Assembly: GCA_024278175.1 (NCBI GenBank)
Contig: JAJRTS010000061.1
Coordinates: 62,001 to 126,000 of the forward strand
Length of the DNA stretch: 64,000 nucleotides
Origin: Gemmatimonadales bacterium
GTDB lineage: Bacteria > Gemmatimonadota > Glassbacteria > GWA2-58-10
Direction: 5' to 3'
The position numbers and the translations under genes were made by a program. This document shows positions 8,374 through 16,314 of this stretch, one piece after another. Position 1 is the stretch's first letter; each line of letters begins with the position of its first letter. Below the pieces are notes generated by a model. It was not told the DNA's origin. It made no database searches and worked only from the letters and a program-made list of their open reading frames with translations.

Positions 8374-10196
8374 TGACCCCCGCGTGCTACATACGGTTGC
8401 TGATGGCGCTGTCTCTGGCGGCTTCGGCCGCGTTCGCCCAGGAGGTGAAGCTCTCGGTCCAGGCGTACCCGACCAATGTTACCGTGGGCCAGCAGTTCCG
8501 CCTGACCGTTACCGTGGCCGGGCCGCTCAACAGTGTGCCGGATCCCAAAATCCTGGGACTCGAGCAGTTCACGATTATCGGCAGCAGCCAGTCCAGCCAG
8601 ATTTCGATTGTCAACGGCCAGGTCAACTCCACCAAGAATGTCAACTATACGGTTGTCGCGGCAGAGCCGGGTTCGTTCAAGCTGGGCCCTGCTGTTGTCA
8701 AGCTTGGCGATAAAACCATCAGCTCGAATACCGTCGCGGTTACGGTGGCCGCCGGCGGGGGCGGCGCCGGGAAGGCGAAGCCTTCGCCGCCCGGCCGGCA
8801 GTCGCCTGCGAAGCAGGCGCCGGCGCCGCCCCCGCCGGCCGCCGGCCGGAGCGGAGCGCGCTCCTCGACCAGCGATGGTGGGGTTTTTATCCGGGGGAGT
8901 ACGGATAAGAAATCCGTTTATCTCGGCGAGCAGTTGACCTACACGTTCGGTTTCTACAGCCGGGTGCGGATGACAGAGAACCCGGAGTACTCGGAGCCGA
9001 AGTTCAGCGGGTTCTGGAAAGAGGATGTCGACCGCGAGGCCAATGTCTCCAACCGGACGGTCAACGGGGCGCTATACAGGGTCCAGGAATTACGCTACGC
9101 CCTGTTCCCGACAGTCAGCGGCAAGGCGGAGATTTCCCCGGCCAGGCTCGTTTTTGCCGTACGCAACATCTGGGACTTTTTCGACCGCGGCAGGCGGGTG
9201 GCGCTGGAAACCGGCAAGGTGGAAATCGAGGTAAAGCCGCTGCCATCGGCGGGAAGGCCGGCGGGTTTCAGCGGGGCTGTGGGTAAGTTCAAAATTTCAG
9301 CCTCGCTGGACAAGCGGGAACTGAGAGCGGGAGATGCGCTCACTTTGAGTGTGGTGATCGAGGGTAGCGGCAACGTGCGCACAATCGAGGAGCCTGCCTT
9401 GAGCGGGCTGGAAAATTTTGATGTCTACGAGTCGAGCAGCGACGTCAGCGTCGGGTTCGCCGGTTCCACGGTGCGGGGCAGGAAAACTTTCAAGTTCGTG
9501 ATCGTGCCCAGGAAAGCCGGAGACTACAACTGGCCGGGGATCGAGTTCTCCTTTTTCGACCCTGCAAACGAAAAGTACGACACAGCCTCCACCGGCGGTC
9601 TGCAATTCACGGTTTTACCGTCGGATAAGCAGGAAACTCTCACCTACCGCACGGGTGCCGAAAGCGTGGTTGCCGTGGGCGAGGATATCAATTACATCAA
9701 GGAAGACAGCGGCGCGCTCGGCGGTTCGCCGATGCCGCTCAGCGGCAGGCCCTGGTTCTGGCTGCTTCATTTGCTGCCGTTAGCGGCGGTGGGCGTGGCG
9801 CTGCTCTTCAGGCGGCATCGCGGGCGGCTGATGAGCGACAGGGCTTACGCCCGTTACCGCAACGCCGGCAGGAAAGCATCGGCGGCGCTCAAGAGGGCGG
9901 ACAGGGCCGCGCGGGGCGACGATTACGCGGCAGCCTATGCCGCGCTCAACAGCGCACTGACACATTTTATCGGCGACAGGATCAACGCCGAGACCCTGGG
10001 GATGACAGTCGAGGAAATCGACAGGCTGCTGGAGGTCAAGGCAGTGCCAGGGGACATTCGCCGGGAGCTGAGTGAGCTGATGGAGCACTTCTCGTTCGTC
10101 CGTTTCGCTCCCGGCACTGGAGCCGATACAGGCACGTACCGGGATTATCGCGGCAGGGTCGGCAAACTGCTGGACAGGTTGGGCCGGAAATTATGA
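8373..10196 (+). CDS. batD: BatD-like oxygen-tolerance protein
   Basis: 607 residues: signal peptide (LMALSLAASAAFAQ), then tandem beta-sandwich domains starting VKLSVQAYPTNVTVGQQFRLTV, typical of BatD. Between the first and second domain lies a Gly/Ala/Pro/Lys linker of about 35 residues whose DNA is a nested palindrome (see separate feature). A membrane helix near residues 454-472 is followed by a cytoplasmic helical domain (SDRAYARYRNAGRKASAALK, ending MEHFSFVRFAPGTGADTGTYRDY). The gene overlaps batC by one base and batE by four. BatD is thought to act with the VWA proteins in the periplasm; its ligand is unknown. Confidence 0.9.
   Translation: MTPACYIRLLMALSLAASAAFAQEVKLSVQAYPTNVTVGQQFRLTVTVAGPLNSVPDPKILGLEQFTIIGSSQSSQISIVNGQVNSTKNVNYTVVAAEPGSFKLGPAVVKLGDKTISSNTVAVTVAAGGGGAGKAKPSPPGRQSPAKQAPAPPPPAAGRSGARSSTSDGGVFIRGSTDKKSVYLGEQLTYTFGFYSRVRMTENPEYSEPKFSGFWKEDVDREANVSNRTVNGALYRVQELRYALFPTVSGKAEISPARLVFAVRNIWDFFDRGRRVALETGKVEIEVKPLPSAGRPAGFSGAVGKFKISASLDKRELRAGDALTLSVVIEGSGNVRTIEEPALSGLENFDVYESSSDVSVGFAGSTVRGRKTFKFVIVPRKAGDYNWPGIEFSFFDPANEKYDTASTGGLQFTVLPSDKQETLTYRTGAESVVAVGEDINYIKEDSGALGGSPMPLSGRPWFWLLHLLPLAAVGVALLFRRHRGRLMSDRAYARYRNAGRKASAALKRADRAARGDDYAAAYAALNSALTHFIGDRINAETLGMTVEEIDRLLEVKAVPGDIRRELSELMEHFSFVRFAPGTGADTGTYRDYRGRVGKLLDRLGRKL
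8751..8839. repeat. Nested palindromic element inside batD coding sequence
   Basis: Outer arms are a perfect 20-bp inverted repeat: GCCGGCGGGGGCGGCGCCGG at 8751-8770 and its exact reverse complement at 8820-8839. Inside are two perfect 6-bp hairpins with GAA loops, GAAGGCGAAGCCTTC (8771-8785) and GCCTGCGAAGCAGGC (8804-8818), separated by a segment containing the palindrome CCGGCCGG. Both inner hairpins are centred on GCGAAGC, a sequence known to form an unusually stable DNA mini-hairpin. The element is read in frame as a Gly/Ala/Pro/Lys linker. It could fold as a cruciform or multi-branched RNA. Confidence 0.85.
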
Positions 10197-11008
10197 GTAA
10201 ACTTATCAACATTCGCTTACTGCGGGTACCGGGTCTGATAATGGCTGCGGTTATAATGTTTCTTGTCTCTGCGGTAACGGGGCTGAATGCTCAGGATCAG
10301 GACGGGACAACTCTTCAGACGGTTTTCCGCCAGGCCAATCAAGCATACAGCCAGGGCGAATACGAAAGCGCCCTGAAGGGGTACCGCGATCTGCTAAAGC
10401 GTTCCGGTCCCAGCGCGGGGCTGAATTACAATGCCGGATGCGCCGCCCTGAAGGCCGGTGAGCTGGGCTACGCGGTGGTCTATTTCAACCGTGCGGCCCG
10501 GCTGGCTCCCCGCGACCCGGATATCCGCGAAAACCTGGAGTTCGTCCGGGCGCTGACCCGGCCGGAGGAGCTGGAAGAGAGCACGGGCAACGTGGTTTTC
10601 TCTTATGTATCGAGGCTGGTATTCAGCCTCTCCACTTATGAGGTGGGCCTGCTGCAACTGGGTTTTCTGCTGATTTTTACCCTGGGGGCGGTTCTGCTTT
10701 CTTGCGGAGTATCCGGCCGGTTCAGGCGTGGCGCGCTGATAATTACCTCCGCCGGCCTGTTGCTGCTGCTGATCAACAGCGCGATGCTGGGAGCGCAGAT
10801 CTACCGTTTCAGCCAGGTGAGAGAGGCGGTTGTTATCCGGGACAATAGCGAGGCGCTCAGCGGGCCCGGCGAGGATAACACCAGAGTACTGGTAATTCCG
10901 GAGGGCACCGTGGTCAGGGTGCGCGAGAGCAGGGGAGACTGGGCTCTGGTGAGCCTGCCCAGCGGACGTAGCGGATGGCTGAAAACCAGCCTGGTCGAAG
11001 AGATATGA
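10193..11008 (+). CDS. BatE-like TPR and SH3 domain protein
   Basis: 271 residues: N-terminal membrane segment (IMAAVIMFLVSAVTGLNAQ), two to three TPR units (residues 40-115; FRQANQAYSQGEYESALKGY), two membrane helices (about 150-175 and 180-205), and a C-terminal bacterial SH3 domain (VVRVRESRGDWALVSLPSGRSGWL). This TPR-TM-TM-SH3 layout is that of BatE, the last gene of Bat operons. It overlaps batD by four bases and ends 13 bases before a convergent gene, so it closes the operon. SH3 domains of this type often bind peptidoglycan-associated peptides, which fits an envelope role. Confidence 0.82.
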   Translation: MSKLINIRLLRVPGLIMAAVIMFLVSAVTGLNAQDQDGTTLQTVFRQANQAYSQGEYESALKGYRDLLKRSGPSAGLNYNAGCAALKAGELGYAVVYFNRAARLAPRDPDIRENLEFVRALTRPEELEESTGNVVFSYVSRLVFSLSTYEVGLLQLGFLLIFTLGAVLLSCGVSGRFRRGALIITSAGLLLLLINSAMLGAQIYRFSQVREAVVIRDNSEALSGPGEDNTRVLVIPEGTVVRVRESRGDWALVSLPSGRSGWLKTSLVEEI

Positions 11009-11021
11009 AGGCCGGGTCCTG

Positions 11022-11981
11022 TCAGTTCCGGCTCGATTTGCCCTGGATGCTGTAGGGATAGCCCGGCACTCGTTTTTTTCTCTCTGCCAGTGGCCCCAGT
11101 CCTCCCGGGTTGCGGGCCAGCCGGAAACCGACTGCGCTGATCTTGTAGTCCGGGCGTGCCCGCTGACGGTAGGCGGCGTGGCAACCCTCGGCGTCGTATT
11201 GCCAGCCGCCGCCGCGAAGGATGCGAGAGCGACCCAGGGTGGGGCCGCGCGGATTTCGCTTCTTGAGTTGTTTGTAGTTTTCCATCCAGTCGTTGCACCA
11301 TTCCCACACGTTGCCGTACATGTCGTACAAACCCCAGGCGTTGGGTTTTTTTAAGCCAACCGGGTGAGTGGTACCCTCGCTGTTGAGCCTGTACCAGCTC
11401 ACCTCGCTCAAGTCTTCCACGTCGGCCCCGGAGAGACAACGCTGCCTGGTGCCCGCCCGGCAGGCGTACTCCCATTCGGCTTCAGTGGGTAGCCGGAACC
11501 CGTTCCGGTCAAATATGCAACTCCTGTTATGGATATCGTAGGCTGGCAAATAGCCCGCCAGTTCGCTGAGCCTGTTGCAGAACATGGCCGCGTCGAACCA
11601 ACTCACCTGGTCCACCGGTCTGCGCTCATTGCCTTTCATCAGACTGGGGTTGTATCCCATCACTTTGCTGAACATGACCTGGGTTACCTCGTAAGCGCCG
11701 ATGTCGAAACTGTCCACGTAGACCTGGCGCACGGGCCGGGAGAGGCTGAACCATTTGTCGCAATCATCTTCCGTGCCCATCAGAAAACTACCGGAAGGAA
11801 TTCTGACCATGCTCAGATTGGCCATTACCCAAGCGCTGTCCTGCGAGGATATTTTGTAACCGCTTGTCGTGTCGGCCGCGGGCCAGGCCGTGGAAGCCGC
11901 GAGCACAGAGAGAAAAAACAGCGTGGGGCTGATTGCGGAGAGATAAACAACCATGCTCACAATGCGGATCATGGGCGTCAC
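11022..11981 (-). CDS. Secreted FGE/SUMF1-fold protein
   Basis: 319 residues with a signal peptide (about residues 1-35) and a formylglycine-generating-enzyme (SUMF1) fold: MVRIPSGSFLMGTEDD, RPVDQVSWFDAAMFCNRLSE, RLPTEAEWEYACRAGTR, GLYDMYGNVWEWCNDW and the terminal GFRLAR. Where sulfatase-activating FGEs have two cysteines (C....C followed by RYR), this protein has GGGWQYDAEGCHAAYR, with only the second one, so sulfatase maturation is unlikely. Many such secreted proteins have no known activity. No sulfatase gene is nearby. Start may be GTG 11981 or ATG 11972. It converges with batE. Confidence 0.8.
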   Translation of the reverse strand: MTPMIRIVSMVVYLSAISPTLFFLSVLAASTAWPAADTTSGYKISSQDSAWVMANLSMVRIPSGSFLMGTEDDCDKWFSLSRPVRQVYVDSFDIGAYEVTQVMFSKVMGYNPSLMKGNERRPVDQVSWFDAAMFCNRLSELAGYLPAYDIHNRSCIFDRNGFRLPTEAEWEYACRAGTRQRCLSGADVEDLSEVSWYRLNSEGTTHPVGLKKPNAWGLYDMYGNVWEWCNDWMENYKQLKKRNPRGPTLGRSRILRGGGWQYDAEGCHAAYRQRARPDYKISAVGFRLARNPGGLGPLAERKKRVPGYPYSIQGKSSRN

Positions 11982-12219
11982 CTGCTTTCCTGGTGATATC
12001 CTGTCCGGTGGGGCCGGATTGATACTCCGTAAAACGGGAGTTATTTATCTTTATAAAAAATTTCAAGAATTTCAAGCTTTTGCTCGGTTTTTAGCTCATA
12101 TTTCGGGTAATTTAACGCTGAAAATCTCATTCAGTAAAAGTTTGAGAATTCCAGATTAATATATTAATTTGATAACCGGTGTCATCAGGCCGGGCTTGAT
12201 TGGCGCAGGGAATCTAAAA
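11982..12219. other. AT-rich divergent intergenic region
   Basis: About 240 bases between the divergent SUMF1-fold gene and the ECF sigma gene. From about 12040 to 12170 it is markedly AT-rich against the GC-rich surroundings and contains several A and T tracts (for example TTATAAAAAATTT). It probably holds promoters for both genes, but I see no clear -35/-10 pair and no ECF-type GAAC/CGT pair that I would defend. No ORF, tRNA or terminator is evident. Confidence 0.5.
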
Positions 12220-12855
12220 TTGGCTTATTTCCATCGATCAACCCGTGAAGGACGAGCTGCTATCACCAGGGAAGTGGAATTAAAAGAGATTGCGGACGAG
12301 GAACTTGTCTCGCAGTTCAGGGATGGCCGTGAGCGGGCTTTCAATGAATTGATGCGTCGCTATAACAGTCGCATAATTAATTATATATACCGTATTATCG
12401 GCGACAGGGACAGGGCCGAGGATTTGCTGCAGGACACGTTTGTCAGGGTCTATCGCAATATCGACCGGTTCGATGTGGAGCGTAAGTTCTCCACCTGGCT
12501 TTATACTATCGCCACCAACCTGGCCAAAAACGAGTTGCGCAACAAGGGCCGCAGTCCGCTGCTCTATTTCCAGAACTTTTTTTTTCGCAAGTCCGATCAG
12601 AAAATGTTCGAAGCGGTGGACGGCAAAGCCGGCCCGGACGACCAGGTCTATCGTGGAGAACTTGAGCAGATTGTCACTCTGGCGATAGAAAAACTGCCCC
12701 CGCGCCATAAGCTGGTGTTCACCCTGCGTGAGCGCGAGGGCAAAAGCTACGAGGAAATCTCCGATATCCTCGACTGCAACATCGGCACGGTCAAGAGCCG
12801 GCTCAACAGGGCCAGGGCCAGGTTTGCCCAGATAGTAGAGCCGATGCTCAAGTAG
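12220..12855 (+). CDS. ECF RNA polymerase sigma factor (RpoE-like)
   Basis: 211 residues from TTG 12220. Sigma region 2 is EELVSQFRDGRERAFNELMRRY to DRAEDLLQDTFVRVYRNIDRF; region 4 is KLPPRHKLVFTLREREGKSYEEISDIL followed by NIGTVKSRLNRARARF, a textbook helix-turn-helix. The ORF track starts at TTG 12169, but TTG 12220 has AGGGA nine bases upstream. A GTG at 12274 is a shorter option. No anti-sigma gene follows; the next gene is hemB after a palindromic repeat. It directs RNA polymerase to an unknown stress regulon. Confidence 0.88.
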   Translation: MAYFHRSTREGRAAITREVELKEIADEELVSQFRDGRERAFNELMRRYNSRIINYIYRIIGDRDRAEDLLQDTFVRVYRNIDRFDVERKFSTWLYTIATNLAKNELRNKGRSPLLYFQNFFFRKSDQKMFEAVDGKAGPDDQVYRGELEQIVTLAIEKLPPRHKLVFTLREREGKSYEEISDILDCNIGTVKSRLNRARARFAQIVEPMLK

Positions 12856-12906
12856 GCCGTGCCGCAACTGTCAAGGGAGATGATTTCGTAAAAAGTCATA
12901 TTTGCA

Positions 12907-13034
12907 GATGGCTTAGTAAAAAGCTCCGGATACGAGGCGCGCAAATATCGAGGGATGAGGCGTACTTATAGGTACTCCGCAACGTGCGAGATATGGAAGC
13001 GCAACGAAGTAGCTGGACTTTTTACAAAGCCATC
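12907..13034. repeat. Palindromic intergenic element (MITE-like)
   Basis: An imperfect terminal inverted repeat bounds 128 bases: GATGGCTTAGTAAAAAGCTCC (12907-12927) and GGACTTTTTACAAAGCCATC (13015-13034). The interior contains GGCGCGC and several CGCAAC/GCGCAACG words with partial self-complementarity. A partial extra copy of the arm, TTTCGTAAAAAGTC, lies just upstream (12884-12897). The element has no ORF of its own and covers the gap between the sigma gene and hemB. The ORF-track start of hemB at 12955 lies within it and is therefore not credible. Similar palindromic elements are common in GC-rich environmental genomes, from memory. Confidence 0.75.
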
Positions 13035-13053
13035 AAGGAAGGGTGGAACCAGG

Positions 13054-14037
13054 ATGCCATTCCCCATACATCGTCCCCGCCGTCTGCGGGGTAGCAGGGC
13101 GCTCAGGTCGATGGTGGCCGAGACGCAACTCAGCCCGCGGGATTTTATTTTCCCGCTGTTTGTCGTGCCCGGCAAGGGGGTTCGCAGGGAAATCAGCTCG
13201 ATGCCCGGCAACTATCAGCTTTCGGTCGAGTTGATTGTCGGGGAGGCCGAGCGCGTTCATGCTCTGGGCGTGCCGGCCGTGATCCTGTTCGGTCTGCCGG
13301 AGAGCAAGGACCCGCTGGGAAGCTCCGGCGCTCTCGATGACGGGGTTGTACAGCGGGCGGTGCGCTCGCTGAAGAAAGAGCTGCCGGAGTTGTGCGTTAT
13401 CACCGATGTCTGCCTCTGCGAGTATACCGATCACGGCCACTGCGGCCGGATCGTGGACAACGATGTGGATAACGATTCCACCCTGGAGTTGCTGGCCGCC
13501 CAGGCGCTCAGCCACGCCCGCGCGGGCGTGGACATGGTGGCCCCCAGCGACATGATGGACGGCCGGGTGGGCGCGATTCGCGATAAACTCGATAGCGAGG
13601 GGTTTATCAACCTGCCTGTGATGAGCTATGCGGCCAAGTACGCCAGCGCGTTCTACGGGCCGTTCCGCGAGGCGGCCGACAGCGCCCCCTCGTTCGGCGA
13701 CAGGCGGACCTACCAGATGGATCCGCCCAATGTGCGCGAGGCGCTGCGCGAGGTGGAACTGGACATAGCCGAGGGAGCCGATATCGTGATGGTCAAGCCG
13801 GCGCTGGCCTACCTGGACGTGATCGCCGCCGTGAGGCAGAGTTTCGACACACCCGTGGCGGCCTACAATGTCAGCGGCGAGTTCTCGATGGTCAAGGCGG
13901 CGCAGCAGTTGGGCTGGATCGACGGGGAGCGGGCGATGATGGAGATGCTCACCGCTATCAAGCGCGCCGGGGCGGATATGATTATCACTTATTTCGCGCC
14001 CGACGCCGCGGAACTTATCAACAAGGAGAGCCGATGA
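13054..14037 (+). CDS. hemB: Delta-aminolevulinic acid dehydratase (porphobilinogen synthase)
   Basis: 327 residues from ATG 13054, the normal HemB length. It condenses two 5-aminolevulinate molecules to porphobilinogen in the cytoplasm. Visible motifs are the cysteine metal site [14 protein letters not shown] (the zinc-type, three cysteines), [14 protein letters not shown], and the two active-site lysines in [13 protein letters not shown] and [12 protein letters not shown]. The start at 13054 is preferred because the upstream extension is encoded by the palindromic repeat and GGAAGGGTGG precedes it. It overlaps ahbA by four bases, and the chain hemB-ahbA-ahbB-hemL is tightly coupled. Confidence 0.97.
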   Translation: MPFPIHRPRRLRGSRALRSMVAETQLSPRDFIFPLFVVPGKGVRREISSMPGNYQLSVELIVGEAERVHALGVPAVILFGLPESKDPLGSSGALDDGVVQRAVRSLKKELPELCVITDVCLCEYTDHGHCGRIVDNDVDNDSTLELLAAQALSHARAGVDMVAPSDMMDGRVGAIRDKLDSEGFINLPVMSYAAKYASAFYGPFREAADSAPSFGDRRTYQMDPPNVREALREVELDIAEGADIVMVKPALAYLDVIAAVRQSFDTPVAAYNVSGEFSMVKAAQQLGWIDGERAMMEMLTAIKRAGADMIITYFAPDAAELINKESR

Positions 14038-14522
14038 GCGCTCTGGACGCCCTGGATGCAAGGGTACTGGACATGGTGCAAACCGGTTTCCCGGTCTGTG
14101 AGCGGCCGTTCGCCGAGCTGGCCGGGGAACTCGAAATAGATGAAGACGAACTGCTCGAGCGCGTTCGCAAGCTGAAAGAATCCGGTGTTATCCGCCGTTT
14201 CGGGGCCGTGTTCGACTCGCGCAGGCTGGGTTATGTCAGTACGCTGGTTGGAGTGAAAATCCCCGATCCGGCGCACCTGCCGGCGGTGGCCGCGGCGGTG
14301 AACGCCTATCCCGAGGTGACCCATAATTACCAGCGGCTCAATGAGTACAACCTCTGGTTCACGCTGATCGCCGCCGGGCAGGAGCGGATCGAGGAAATCA
14401 TCGCTACTATTGGAAACATGCCGCAGGTAGAAACGATAAGAAACCTGCCGGCGCTGAGGCTGTTCAAGATCAAGGCGGATTTCAAGGCCGTGGCGGGGCG
14501 GAGTGGAGGGGACGCCAAATGA
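14034..14522 (+). CDS. ahbA: Siroheme decarboxylase subunit AhbA (Lrp/AsnC-like)
   Basis: 162 residues: an AsnC-type winged helix ([33 protein letters not shown] region) and a ferredoxin-like C-terminal domain with PEVTHNYQR near residue 95. AhbA and AhbB form a heterodimer that decarboxylates siroheme to 12,18-didecarboxysiroheme, the first committed step of the siroheme-dependent heme (and heme d1) route. The VTH.Y.R segment holds the histidine implicated in substrate binding or catalysis in this family. The family is often misannotated as a transcription regulator; position between hemB and hemL, and the paired paralogue, support the enzymatic role. Confidence 0.88.
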   Translation: MSALDALDARVLDMVQTGFPVCERPFAELAGELEIDEDELLERVRKLKESGVIRRFGAVFDSRRLGYVSTLVGVKIPDPAHLPAVAAAVNAYPEVTHNYQRLNEYNLWFTLIAAGQERIEEIIATIGNMPQVETIRNLPALRLFKIKADFKAVAGRSGGDAK

Positions 14523-15025
14523 GCGGAAACAGTAAAGTGAAAATGGGCGAGCAGGACAGGAAGCTGATCCGTCTGCTTCAGGAGGAGCTTCCGCTGGTAA
14601 GTAATCCATACGAGGAACTGGGCCGCCGGGTGGGCCTGAGCGAGAGCGAAGTGCTTCAGCGGGTTTCAGCCTGGGTGGATAGCGGTGTTATCCGCCGCTT
14701 CGGGGCCACGGTGCGCCATCAGCGCGTGGGCTACAGCTACAACAGCATGGTGGTCTGGAAGGTGACCGATCCGGAAGCCGCCGACCGCGCCGGAGAGATT
14801 TTCGCCGGTTTTGCGGAGGTAACCCACTGCTACCGCCGTCCGCAGTTCGAGGGCTGGCCGTACACGCTCTACACGATGGTTCACTCCACCAGTGAGCAGG
14901 GTATCGGGCAGACGCTGGAGAAAATGAAGCAGGCCTCGGGCCTTCAGGAGCACCGCGGCCTGCTCAGCGTGAAGGAATGGAAGAAAACGTCAATGAAATA
15001 TTTCAGTGAACAGGAGGGACAGTGA
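14519..15025 (+). CDS. ahbB: Siroheme decarboxylase subunit AhbB (Lrp/AsnC-like)
   Basis: 168 residues and paralogous to the preceding gene: winged helix ending [18 protein letters not shown], then AEVTHCYRRPQFEGWPYTLYTM, the AhbB/NirH signature. The C-terminus, LLSVKEWKKTSMKYF, matches the usual B-subunit ending. It should pair with AhbA to remove acetate side-chain carboxylates from siroheme. It overlaps ahbA by four bases (ATGA) and hemL by four (GTGA). AhbC, AhbD and the siroheme genes are not in the window, so whether the end product is heme b or d1 cannot be told. Confidence 0.88.
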   Translation: MSGNSKVKMGEQDRKLIRLLQEELPLVSNPYEELGRRVGLSESEVLQRVSAWVDSGVIRRFGATVRHQRVGYSYNSMVVWKVTDPEAADRAGEIFAGFAEVTHCYRRPQFEGWPYTLYTMVHSTSEQGIGQTLEKMKQASGLQEHRGLLSVKEWKKTSMKYFSEQEGQ

Positions 15026-16314
15026 TCGGCCCCCGCTCCCGTCAACTTTACGAGCAGGCCCGCAGGGTGATCCCCGCCGGGGTGAACAGTCCCGTGCGCG
15101 CGTTCGGCTCCGTGGGCGACACCGGACCATTTTTCGTTGAGCGCGCCGAGGGCGCTTATCTGTTCGACGCCGACGGCAACAGCTACCTGGACTATGTCTG
15201 CTCGTGGGGGCCGCTGCTGTTCGGGCACAACCCGCCGGGCCTGGCCGCCGTGCTTAACCGCGCCGTGGGCCGGGGCACCAGCTACGGCGCGGCAACGGGC
15301 CTGGAGGTTGAGCTGGCGGAAAAAATAGCGCTCATGGTGCCCTCGATCCAAATGGTGCGGCTGGTCAACAGCGGCACGGAAGCCACCATGAGCGCGGTGC
15401 GGTTGGCGCGCGGGTTCACCGCCCGCAAGCTGGTGGTCAAGTGCGAGGGCTGCTACCACGGCCACGGCGATGCATTCCTGGTCAAGGCCGGCAGCGGCGG
15501 GGCCACGTTCGGCGTTCCCGACAGCGCGGGCGTGCCAGCCGAACAGAGCACCCTGACTGTCAACGTGCCATACAACGATCTGGCGGCGATGGAGGCCGTG
15601 TTCGCCGCTTCCGGTAAAGAGATAGCGGCGGTAATCCTGGAGCCGGTGGCGGGTAACATGGGCGTGGTCCCGCCCGCCCGGGGCTACCTGGAGGGCGTCC
15701 GCCGCGTAACCGAAAAGAACGGCGCGCTGCTGATTTTCGACGAGGTGATCAGCGGGTTCCGCGCCGGGTCGGGCGGGGTGCAGGGTCTGTTCGGGATAAC
15801 TCCGGATCTTACCTGCCTGGGCAAGATTATCGGCGGGGGCCTGCCCATGGGCGCGTTCGGCGGCAGACGGGACGTGATGGAGATGATTTCTCCGCTGGGA
15901 CCGGTGTATCAGGCCGGGACCCTGGCGGGCAACCCGCTGGCCGTGAGCGCCGGGCTGTACATGCTGCGCCGGATCGAATCAGAGCCGCCCTACGAAAAGC
16001 TGGAGCAGCTCGGCGCGCGTCTGGAGCAGGGCATCCGCGCCAATATCGAGAGCCTGGGGTTGAAGTTGACTCTCAATCGGGCAGGCAGTGTGCTGACGCT
16101 GTTTTTCAACCCCGGACCAGTCAACGATTTTACGGATAGCAAAAAATCAGATACGGCCGCTTTCGGTCGCTATTTCCACGCCATGCTGGAGCAGGGGATT
16201 TTTGTAGCGCCCAGCCAGTACGAGGCCATGTTCATTTCCGCCGCCCACACCGAGCAGGAAATTGACCGTACCGTGGAGGCAAACCGTAACGCTTTGGCGA
16301 AGGCAACGTCCTGA
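15022..16314 (+). CDS. hemL: Glutamate-1-semialdehyde 2,1-aminomutase
   Basis: 430 residues, standard HemL length, starting at GTG 15022 that overlaps ahbB. It converts glutamate-1-semialdehyde to 5-aminolevulinate with pyridoxamine phosphate, the C5 pathway that feeds HemB. Motifs: SPVRAFGSVGDTGPFF at the N-terminus, NSGTEATMSAVRLARG, YHGHGDAFL, IFDEVISGFR and the PLP lysine in TCLGKIIGGGLPMGAFGG. The stop codon directly abuts the spoIID start. Confidence 0.97.
   Translation: MIGPRSRQLYEQARRVIPAGVNSPVRAFGSVGDTGPFFVERAEGAYLFDADGNSYLDYVCSWGPLLFGHNPPGLAAVLNRAVGRGTSYGAATGLEVELAEKIALMVPSIQMVRLVNSGTEATMSAVRLARGFTARKLVVKCEGCYHGHGDAFLVKAGSGGATFGVPDSAGVPAEQSTLTVNVPYNDLAAMEAVFAASGKEIAAVILEPVAGNMGVVPPARGYLEGVRRVTEKNGALLIFDEVISGFRAGSGGVQGLFGITPDLTCLGKIIGGGLPMGAFGGRRDVMEMISPLGPVYQAGTLAGNPLAVSAGLYMLRRIESEPPYEKLEQLGARLEQGIRANIESLGLKLTLNRAGSVLTLFFNPGPVNDFTDSKKSDTAAFGRYFHAMLEQGIFVAPSQYEAMFISAAHTEQEIDRTVEANRNALAKATS

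Noticed and set aside
12955-13053. N-terminal extension of HemB in the ORF track
   Set aside because: Encoded by the palindromic repeat and absent from normal HemB proteins; ATG 13054 gives the usual length.
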